The notes beneath the pieces are model-generated. The model searched no databases. It had not been told where the DNA came from and saw nothing but the letters and a program-made list of their open reading frames with translations. Positions 8,840 through 15,509 of a DNA stretch of 64,000 bases are shown here, one piece after another (the stretch's first letter is position 1; the number at the start of each line of letters is the position of its first letter). Source of the stretch: Flavobacterium coralii (lineage in GTDB: Bacteria > Bacteroidota > Bacteroidia > Flavobacteriales > Flavobacteriaceae); assembly GCF_019891545.1 (NCBI RefSeq), contig NZ_JAHDIU010000011.1:1-64000 (forward strand). The letters are read 5' to 3'. A program made the position numbers and the translations under genes.

Positions 8840-9899
8840 TTAATAAGCGGCTACAGTCATATAGCTTTCCAGGTGCTTGGCATCTATAGTATAGGCGGCA
8901 TCCATAATGTTTTGCTTAGATACCTTATCATAAAACACATCAAGCTTGGTAAGGTCGTCTTTGCTAAGTGTGCCTACAGGTATGTTGCTTTTTGTGGTAA
9001 GCACGGCACGGTGCGGCAGGTGGTGCTTTGTGCCGTTATCCTGATAGGTTTTTATATACCTGTCCCAGTCATAACGTACTTTAACCTCTATACCGTCAAA
9101 GTACAGCTTAGGGCGCCCTTCTTCTACTATTTCAAGGAAGCCTGAACCCAGGTTTTTATTACGTAATGTAGCGCGGTAATTATCGGCAAGCGAGCGTGAT
9201 GCAAGTATAAAGGCGTCATCTGCCGAAACCAGCCTTTCATCGGCCTTTGTAACCATTTGCTCAAAAATAGCCAGTGCAGCATCTTCTTCAAGCGCTTGTG
9301 TGGCATAGCCTGTACCGGCATTGGCTTCTATGGCTACATAATTAGCCGCAGTTGTTGGCACCTCGGCAAATATTTGCTTGAACAAGCCATTAAACGAGTT
9401 AAAGTAGTCAAGATCAGTACCATTCGTAAACACACCGCTGTTTGCTACCGTTGCCGCAGCCGTATCATTAAACCAGACCTTGCGGTGGATGTTTTCGAGC
9501 AGGGCAGTTTCTACCGCCGAAATGATTACACCAAGTTCCTGCGTGCCCACCATATCAAAAAAGTCAGGGTTAATGCGCTGGCTTTTGCGGAACAGCTTTA
9601 GCAGTGCCGGCATATCGTTCTGGCAATGCTTAAGGCGGAAATCTTCCATTACGGGTGTCCAGAGTTTTTCTGTCATGGCAAAGCCATCGGCTTCGTTAGG
9701 CGAGCAGCCTTCTGATTTTTTGCCGAGCAACCCAAGCCTTTCTGCAAAAGCTATCTGGGTTTTTACGTCTATGCCCGTTTCAAATTTCATGATACTCGGC
9801 AAGGTCGCTGTCATTAAAAACCCTTTCAAAAATAACCTCGCTTACCGTTTCGGCCTCGCGGGCATTCAGTGTTAAAGCATCAGCGTTAATAAGCCCCAT
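8840..9899 (-). pseudogene. Phage major capsid protein, frameshifted
   Basis: The likely true start is the ATG at 9899 (MGLINADALTLNAREAETVS), which overlaps the TAA of the protease gene (TAATG). This frame stops at a TGA near 9780 after SDLAEYHEI. The rest (ETGIDVKTQIAFAERLG to TVAAY) continues in the next frame to 8840. Skipping one T (ATT T GAA ACG) restores 352 residues; the span of 1060 bases is one over a multiple of three. The start and body fit the major capsid proteins of Bacteroidota phages. An internal ATG at 9829 could only give a protein lacking the normal N-terminus. Confidence 0.75.
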
Positions 9900-10930
9900 T
9901 ACTTCCTGTTTTTATTATGCAAATACTGTTTCATGCCGGTAAGCCTGTCGGCCTGAGCCGGTTTTCTCATAGCCGCTTTTTTGCCATCTACACTATAGCG
10001 GCTCCCTACCTGTTTTTTAAGCGCCATTACTTCGCTCTTAATATGGTTTAGCTGGCGTTTAAGCGCTTTGTTTTCGGCACGCAGGGCTGCAGCTTCTTCT
10101 GCGGCTCCGGCTTCGGGCTCAATAATTTCAGTAAGCTCACCGGCTTCAAATACATAGGTTGTGCCGTCGGGCAGCAGGTACTCGCCTTCGGCAGGCATGC
10201 CATCTACCGTAGCTGTTGCGCCAACCTCAATAAGCCCGTCATCAGGCAATTCGGTAAAATCAATTTCGGCACCTGTTGCATCCTGTACCACTTTCCTAAA
10301 AATGCGGGCGTTATTAAAGCGGCCCAGCACTTTGGTAAACAGGCTCTCCATCCAGTGCCTGTCTTTTTCGGTAAAAGTTCCTTTCATAGTAAAATTTGGA
10401 TTAATGAATGCTTTTGCGCAAGCCTTAACGGGCTGTAGTGTAGTGGTAAAGCCTAACCCGTGCAGTTGTTTTGGTGTTAGCCAGGTTTCATTTTTAAGTA
10501 ATGGCAGTATGGCCTGCTCTTGCACACCCAATGCTTTGTTGTAAAAGCCTACCATTTTTTGCTCTACCTGCCTTAGCTGCCCTGCAAACTGCTCTAGTTC
10601 ATCCGCAGTGCCCATAGAGCCGCCCCAGGGCAGGTGAATCATAAAAGGGGTGTTGGGGCGTAGCTGCCTTTTTTGCCCTGCCATAAAAATAACGGTTGCA
10701 ATGCTGGCCACTATGCCACTGCCAATAGTGCTTAAAGGCTTTTTTAGGGATTTGAGGTAATTGTAAATGTCGAAACCTACATCTACCAGGCCGCCTTCGC
10801 TGTTTATGTGTACATTAAAGGCTGTTGCGCCGGGCTGTTTTTTTACCTGTGCAATAACATCTGCAAGCCCAATACCGGTAACACCATCAAAAGAGCCTAT
10901 CTGGCCGGAGATATAAATGTTTCCTGTCAT
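9899..10930 (-). CDS. ClpP-like prohead protease with scaffold tail
   Basis: A 343-residue protein. Residues 1-190 are a ClpP-type serine protease: ISGQIGSF start, nucleophile Ser76 in GSGIVASIATV, His99 in FMIHLPWGG. The C-terminal third is acidic and then coiled coil (about residues 275-310, many A, E, K and L), as in protease-scaffold fusions that shape and mature the phage head. It lies just before the capsid gene, with overlapping stop and start. The frame is intact. Usually terminase and portal genes stand upstream; they are missing here. Confidence 0.82.
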   Translation of the reverse strand: MTGNIYISGQIGSFDGVTGIGLADVIAQVKKQPGATAFNVHINSEGGLVDVGFDIYNYLKSLKKPLSTIGSGIVASIATVIFMAGQKRQLRPNTPFMIHLPWGGSMGTADELEQFAGQLRQVEQKMVGFYNKALGVQEQAILPLLKNETWLTPKQLHGLGFTTTLQPVKACAKAFINPNFTMKGTFTEKDRHWMESLFTKVLGRFNNARIFRKVVQDATGAEIDFTELPDDGLIEVGATATVDGMPAEGEYLLPDGTTYVFEAGELTEIIEPEAGAAEEAAALRAENKALKRQLNHIKSEVMALKKQVGSRYSVDGKKAAMRKPAQADRLTGMKQYLHNKNRK

Positions 10931-11187
10931 TCCGGGTAATGAATGATTGAAATATCAGGAAGGATTGCAATTCCAAAACCGATTGATGACCAGCTTGTTA
11001 AAGGGTAAATGTTTCTTTACCGTATACTGATTGCGGCTGTTAAATCTGGTGTTTGGCTTATTGCTTATTTCCGGTTACAAAATTATAACCTGAGAAGGTT
11101 GTTTTACTGAAGCTGTTTTCAGTGGTGTACAGCCTGCATCGATATTAAAAATGAATAAAAATTATATTTACGATTAATATTTTTGCA
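10931..11187. other. Non-coding gap upstream of the protease gene
   Basis: 257 bases where terminase and portal genes would be expected. Only short open stretches exist: a start-less 38-codon minus-strand frame ending ...HLPFNKLVINRFWNCNPS, and on the plus strand a 21-codon ATG frame from 10943 (MIEISGRIAIPKPID) followed after a stop by another short frame. None can be assigned. This is probably a deletion scar. Confidence 0.4.
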
Positions 11188-11463
11188 TTATTGAATTTTG
11201 CTAAATTCCTCAATACATTTTTTAGCGTGCTGTTTTGCAAGCGCAAGTACTCTTTTACGGGCTGCTATGTCGTTCTCCAGCCCGTTTTCCTTGATAAAAT
11301 TAGAAGCAACTTTTTCGTACTCCTGTTGTAAATCGTTAATAAAATTTTCGAGGTTAGCCCCTCCTGCCGAAATGTATACTCCTTGTTTAAAACGTTTCAA
11401 AAACTCTGTTTGTACCTGCCTGCAGGCATCGCCCAATTCATTTTCAAACTTTTTGTAATTCAT
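11188..11463 (-). CDS. Hypothetical phage protein
   Basis: A 91-residue, mostly helical, charged protein (MNYKKFENELGDACRQ start). No family recognised. It lies between the repressor and the protease gene on the same strand. A plus-strand open frame over nearly the same bases is its shadow. It could be an early accessory gene, or a remnant of the region that once held the packaging genes. Confidence 0.5.
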   Translation of the reverse strand: MNYKKFENELGDACRQVQTEFLKRFKQGVYISAGGANLENFINDLQQEYEKVASNFIKENGLENDIAARKRVLALAKQHAKKCIEEFSKIQ

Positions 11464-11623
11464 ATGTAAACCCCCGTAGCTGTTAAGTGATTTGAGGAGC
11501 TAATTAAAAAAAATATGTAAGAATAGCTTTTATGAAATTCAACCTAAATTTAGTAAAGTTATTCATTCAATAATGCATTGGTGTCATTTTGTAGTAACGA
11601 TTTATACTATAAAACGTTTACAG

Positions 11624-12358
11624 CTAATAGTTTACTTTTTTGCTTATGCTCTTGTTTACATCTATAACATAGAAAAGCGCCTGTACATCGTTTAAAGATA
11701 ATTTAAAGTCGGTAAACTCAGGGCTGTCATTTAATGAATGGCAAACTATGTAACCTTCTTCCGTGTTGTGCTCTATGATCTCTTTCAGCAGCGGCATCTT
11801 GCTTTGCGTGGTATAAATAACCCAATAAGGAAAGTCGCGGTAACGGAGCTTGTCTGTCCAGTGGTGGCGCTGCAGCTCGCGGGTTGTAACAATACTGTTG
11901 CGGGCTATGGCGTTACTGCTGCCATCGTCCATGCTGTCGCCGTTAACCCTGAAGGCAACATAGCGCCCCTGGTAGGGCCTGTCTACCAAAATACCGTGAT
12001 GGCCCAAATCCATTAAAAAGTCAGCATCCTGATAATTCCCTAAAAAACCCGCCTGAACATTAAATTCTGCAAGGGGCATAAGCATATAGTACTGTCCGTT
12101 AGGCAGTTCTATAAATTTGTTGCCATTTTTATTTTCGAAAGCTTCATTCCCAGGTTTTACCTGCTCGTGTGTAACATTTTTATCCTCAACACTTTCCTGA
12201 AGCAACACTTTGTTTAATATTTCACTTTTTGACCGGGGGATAGGCCGCCCTTTCTCATAATTAATTATAGTTTCGCGGCTTGCACCCACTAAATCAGCAA
12301 GTTCTTTTTGTGTAAGTCCTAATAGCTCACGACGTTTTTTTATTTCTAAACCATCCAT
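11624..12358 (-). CDS. LexA-like phage repressor (HTH plus S24 domain)
   Basis: A protein of 244 residues from the ATG at 12358; a TTG two codons upstream is also open. Residues about 4-40 form an XRE helix-turn-helix (LTQKELADLVGASRETI). After a linker comes an S24/LexA fold with the Ala-Gly cleavage site in VQAGF (about residue 103), the nucleophile Ser in GDSMDDG (about 142) and a conserved Lys further on. In the family, DNA damage triggers self-cleavage and prophage induction. It is divergent from the plus-strand early genes, and palindromes in the shared gap are likely its operators. It ends with TAG, unlike all other phage genes here. Confidence 0.87.
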   Translation of the reverse strand: MDGLEIKKRRELLGLTQKELADLVGASRETIINYEKGRPIPRSKSEILNKVLLQESVEDKNVTHEQVKPGNEAFENKNGNKFIELPNGQYYMLMPLAEFNVQAGFLGNYQDADFLMDLGHHGILVDRPYQGRYVAFRVNGDSMDDGSSNAIARNSIVTTRELQRHHWTDKLRYRDFPYWVIYTTQSKMPLLKEIIEHNTEEGYIVCHSLNDSPEFTDFKLSLNDVQALFYVIDVNKSISKKVNY

Positions 12359-12387
12359 AACCAATGCTTTAAGTAGCTGTTGTAACT

Positions 12388-12412
12388 AAATTTCCCTTAT
12401 GTTCGGAAATTT
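12388..12412. promoter_or_regulatory. Candidate repressor operator O1
   Basis: AAATTTCC (12388-12395) and GGAAATTT (12405-12412) are perfect inverted arms 9 bases apart, close to the repressor start codon. The TTCC/GGAA half-sites recur in the palindrome at 12434-12447, which supports binding by one regulator. Confidence 0.5.
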
Positions 12413-12424
12413 TAATCTTTAAAA

Positions 12425-12456
12425 TTTTGTAGTGTGGAATATTCCACTTAAATTTG
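12425..12456 (+). promoter_or_regulatory. Early phage promoter
   Basis: TTTTG (12425-12429) and TAAATTTG (12449-12456) match the Bacteroidota -33 and -7 elements, with 19 bases between TTG and the -7 box. It points to the early genes starting at 12486 and is the best full promoter in the window. Confidence 0.7.
12434..12447. promoter_or_regulatory. Candidate repressor operator O2
   Basis: GTGGAATATTCCAC, a perfect 14-base palindrome lying entirely between the -33 and -7 boxes of the early promoter. A repressor bound here would block RNA polymerase directly. Confidence 0.65.
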
Positions 12457-12485
12457 TCCCATGATTTCAGCAAAGGTATAAATAA

Positions 12486-12791
12486 ATGTGTAATAAGCAA
12501 CAAATTATGGAACAAATTAAATTGCTTGAAGCTGTAAAAAAGTGTTACCTGCATTTTTTATGTTCACAGAAAGCAGGTGCAAGTGTTGAAAATACCACAT
12601 ATATACTCATGAATAAAGAAATTATTAAAGACAGCCTTCGTAGTTTGTATCAAAAACTTGATTCAATTAAAAGAAAAGAAGGTTTTACAGGTAAGGTGGT
12701 GCCACGCAACCGCAGGCAAACCGGTGCCGATTTTGAAGCTAAAGCAATTATGTTGTTTAATAAAGACTACAGGTTTACCATTACAGAATAA
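12486..12791 (+). CDS. Hypothetical phage early protein
   Basis: Open for 101 codons from ATG 12486; the ATG at 12507 (MEQIKLLEAVKKCYLHF) is an equally good start. Helical, lysine-rich, no recognised family. It is the first gene after the early promoter and is followed 3 bases later by the next early gene. Probably an early regulatory or replication accessory protein. Confidence 0.5.
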   Translation: MCNKQQIMEQIKLLEAVKKCYLHFLCSQKAGASVENTTYILMNKEIIKDSLRSLYQKLDSIKRKEGFTGKVVPRNRRQTGADFEAKAIMLFNKDYRFTITE

Positions 12792-12794
12792 AAT

Positions 12795-13037
12795 ATGAAA
12801 AAGATTTTTGTACGGCTTAAACAGTTAGATGCCCGTATTGCCGAATGTGAGCAGGAAATGCAGGCAATTGATAAGCTGCCTTTTTATGCTGTTTTTAGCA
12901 CCGAAGCGCAGCGAAAAAAAGATATTGACAAGCTGGGTGAACTTAAAACGGCGCTCCTACAGCAAAAATTACAGTTGCTGAAACAATTAAGGCGCCTTGC
13001 CCGGGTAGAAGCCAAAAACATAGTAAATATTCTGTAA
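12795..13037 (+). CDS. Hypothetical phage coiled-coil protein
   Basis: An 80-residue protein, almost entirely helical with heptad-like spacing of L and E (QLDARIAECEQEMQAID). No recognised family. Second gene of the early phage operon, frame intact. Confidence 0.5.
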   Translation: MKKIFVRLKQLDARIAECEQEMQAIDKLPFYAVFSTEAQRKKDIDKLGELKTALLQQKLQLLKQLRRLARVEAKNIVNIL

Positions 13038-13092
13038 TGCCGAACCTCATTAAATCCAAGCATTCAATTAATAATTATTAAAATTTACAATC

Positions 13093-13371
13093 ATGAAAAT
13101 CACAGGAAACATCGAAAGTATTGAGTACCGTAACACAGCCGGACATGAAAAAAAAGTAGTAACCCTGCTTCCGGGCTTCAGGCAAAAAGCGTTTGTTGAG
13201 TTTCGCGGTAGAAAAATGGCCGACCTTGATCATTTAAAAGAGAACGACGAGATTTCTGTAACTGTAACGCTTGAAGGTAAAACTTCTAAAAACAGCGGCA
13301 TACAATATAATAACCTTGTGGCGCAGGACGTAGAGTTAGTTGCAGCAGCAGAGTACAACACTGCAATCTAA
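13093..13371 (+). CDS. OB-fold-like phage protein
   Basis: A 92-residue protein of beta-strand build (MKITGNIESIEYRN ... NNLVAQDVELV), similar in plan to DUF3127-type OB-fold proteins of Bacteroidota phages and also to the first 80 residues of the gene at 13769. It might bind single-stranded DNA during replication; this is inference. Frame intact. Confidence 0.5.
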   Translation: MKITGNIESIEYRNTAGHEKKVVTLLPGFRQKAFVEFRGRKMADLDHLKENDEISVTVTLEGKTSKNSGIQYNNLVAQDVELVAAAEYNTAI

Positions 13372-13404
13372 AACTTCAAAATATTACAAATACTTAATAC
13401 TGAA

Positions 13405-13710
13405 ATGGAAAACAAACAACATCAATATACTGTAAAAATACTTGGGCAGTTGCAGCAACTGTTTGAGGATGAGGGAGAGCATACAATCGCTCCTGAAGAA
13501 CTGAAGGATAACGCCAACGCAGCCGACTTCTTTCATGCGCTGGCTAACTTGGCACCTGCGGTGATATATAATAACCTTACGGGTAAAAAAGCAGGCTAGC
13601 TGGAATTTAACCACATAGCCAACAGGCTGTGTTTCCAGAATGCTCACCTGCCGGGCAAAGCACAGGAAGAACAACCGGCGGGAGTTACAGAAAACGGACC
13701 AACTCAATAA
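13405..13710 (+). pseudogene. Phage early protein with in-frame TAG
   Basis: From ATG 13405 the frame gives 64 residues ending TGKKAG, then TAG at 13597-13599. The same frame continues naturally with LEFNHIANRLCFQNAHLPG for 36 more codons to a TAA at 13710. Full length would be 101 codons. A CAG to TAG change (glutamine) would explain it in one step; suppression or recoding of TAG is the alternative. Family not recognised. Confidence 0.6.
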
Positions 13711-13768
13711 TTACTAATATGCCCTCTGCCGTTTTTAAGGGCAGGGGGCTCTTTAAACCAACTTAATT

Positions 13769-14998
13769 ATGCAATTCAAAATAAAAGGGATAGTTACCGC
13801 CATAGGCGATATAAAAACTACCAAAATGGGTACTGCGGTACAGCAACTGCATTTTGAGCAGGAGTCAGGGAGGATAATTTACCCCTCGGCACTCGGTACA
13901 AAAATAGAACTGCTGGGTGATATACTGCCCGGCGATGTAGCCGAAATAGAATTTCACATCAGCGGCTCAAAAGGCACTTATAACAATGTTAATGCAGAGG
14001 TAGCCAGCCTTGATGCCATAGCGCAAAAGCGCAGGGATTATGAAGCTGTGCGCCTACAGGAAGGCGTTATCAGCCAGCAGCAGTATAATGAAGCTATTAC
14101 TGCCATAGATAATGAGAACCGCGTTGCCAAAGAAGGGCTGCAATCAGAGCAGAAAGAAGCAGAAGATAAAAAGAAAGCCATTGACGAAGAGAACAGGCGC
14201 CTTGCCAATACAGAGAATACGGATTACAACCTAAAAGCCCAACTGGACGAGCTGGCTATAAGAAAGCAGTAGGAGGTTGAGGCAGCAAAGGCAACAGGTG
14301 CTGACCTAAACCTCATTGATGAAAAGTACGCAAAAGAGGAAAAAGACATCCGCAAAGAGGTAATGGATAATAAGCTGCAACTGGCATCTACCACGCTTAG
14401 CAGTCTTTCATCTATAATGGGTAAAGAAAGTGCGGCAGGCAGAGCAATGGCCATTGCCCAGGCCACCATAGATACCTACAAAAGTGCGGTTGCAGCTTAC
14501 AGCTCTATGTCGGTTATACCTGTAGTTGGGCCGGGGCTGGGTATTGCTGCGGCTGCAGCAGCAGTAGCATCGGGCTTACAAACCGTGAGAAAAATTGCCA
14601 GTACAAAAAAACCGGAAACACCAAAAGCCGAAAAAGGTGCGCTTTTTAACATAGGGGGCAAACGCCACAGCGAAGGTGGCACTTTGTTTACGGGTGCCGA
14701 CGGTACACAGTTTGAAGCTGAAAAGGGTGAGCTTATCGGGGTAATGAACCGAAACGCTGCTCAGCATTTCATGGCTTTTAATAATGCATTCCCTGCGGGT
14801 GGTGGTGCAGCGCCCAACTACTTTGCAAATGGCGGTATAGTGTCGCGCTCTATTGCGCAGCCCGGTTTGGATACCGACGAACTTGCCTCTAAAATAGCCG
14901 ATGCCAACAGCAGGATGCCCGCGCCTGTAGTAGCAGTAAAAGACATAGTAACTGAAAGTAATAGCTATGTAAGGATAAGGCAGGATGCCGATTTTTAA
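13769..14998 (+). pseudogene. Fusion of OB-fold protein and tape-measure C-terminus, with in-frame TAG
   Basis: Residues 1 to about 82 look like a DUF3127-type OB fold (MQFKIKGIVTAIGD to NNVNAEVASL). Then a coiled coil starts (QKRRDYEAVRLQEG), and the frame runs through a TAG at 14270-14272 (after LAIRKQ) into EVEAAKATGADLNL, a hydrophobic Ala-rich segment (GLGIAAAAAAVASG) and KGALFNIGGKRHSEGG, the typical end of a Bacteroidota phage tape-measure protein. The total is 409 codons to TAA. Two unrelated genes are joined, most simply by a deletion near 14010-14030. An ATG at 14363 could still express the tail part. Confidence 0.75.
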
Positions 14999-15017
14999 AC
15001 TATATCACGTAAAATAG

Positions 15018-15257
15018 ATGCTGAAAGAAATTTTATCGGGATGGAAAAATTATCTTGATAAAAGCGAAGTAACAGAGGCTGTTGCAAGAAAGCGTGCCGC
15101 TATATGTGCCGCCTGCCCAAGCCTGCGGAACGGCAAGTTACTCGCCTTTATTAAAGATGACCTTACAGAGGTAGAGGGGGCTTATTGCAGCAAATGCGGC
15201 TGCCCCCTTAGCGCCAAGGTGCGCAGCAATGATATTTGCCCTGAAAACAAATGGTGA
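15018..15257 (+). CDS. Phage zinc-ribbon-like small protein
   Basis: A 79-residue protein with cysteines in CAAC and CSKCGC plus a later C, a likely zinc-binding arrangement. It begins 20 bases after the tape-measure stop, in the position where Bacteroidota phages often have a small cysteine protein. Frame intact; function unknown. Confidence 0.6.
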   Translation: MLKEILSGWKNYLDKSEVTEAVARKRAAICAACPSLRNGKLLAFIKDDLTEVEGAYCSKCGCPLSAKVRSNDICPENKW

Positions 15258-15502
15258 TGAACCGCTATGAAACTATACTAAACTTGGGAGAAACTTTTAT
15301 GAAGCTGATGGGCAAAGGCCTCATGCCGGTGCATATACTGGACTGGAAGGTGTACTATGAAGCTTACCTTAAAGAAATGGAATACCAGCAAAAACACTTT
15401 AAAAAACCCCGCAAAACTCACGCGGCAGGCTGTGCCGCCGAACAATATGGTATAACGGAACGCACCATGTTTAATGTTATAGCATTTATGGAAGACAATT
15501 AA
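15251..15502 (+). CDS. Hypothetical phage protein at the right edge
   Basis: An 83-residue protein (MVMNRYETILNLGETFMKL start; ATG at 15257 also possible) overlapping the previous gene by 7 bases. Helical, ending with a short HTH-like stretch (AAEQYGITERTMFNVI). Its TAA directly abuts the stop codon of the convergent photolyase gene, so it defines the right border of the prophage. Confidence 0.55.
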   Translation: MVMNRYETILNLGETFMKLMGKGLMPVHILDWKVYYEAYLKEMEYQQKHFKKPRKTHAAGCAAEQYGITERTMFNVIAFMEDN

Positions 15503-15509
15503 CTAAAAA
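15500..15509 (-). repeat. Boundary inverted repeat, right copy
   Basis: TAACTAAAAA, the reverse complement of the 10 bases at 3189-3198. It covers the stop codon of the last phage gene and that of the photolyase gene. Confidence 0.4.

Larger units (their letters stand above)
3192..15502. mobile_element. Decayed prophage remnant
   Basis: About 12.3 kb of phage genes between the 3' ends of recO and the photolyase gene. A minus-strand operon runs from a capsid protease to lysis genes, with stop/start overlaps at most junctions. A plus-strand set runs from the repressor region to a tape-measure fragment. Terminase, portal and integrase are absent. Three genes have one extra base, two have an in-frame TAG, and two unrelated genes are fused. 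No comparable damage was seen in the host genes on either side. A functional phage is therefore very unlikely; the repressor, its operator and several single genes are still intact. Confidence 0.85.

Noticed and set aside
8684-9875. Plus-strand genes over the capsid region
   Set aside because: Several open frames exist there, but none resembles a protein; they are shadows of the well-supported minus-strand phage genes.
3192-15502. Functional tailocin or gene-transfer agent
   Set aside because: Capsid, tail and tape-measure genes are all broken, and no sheath or portal/terminase gene is present.
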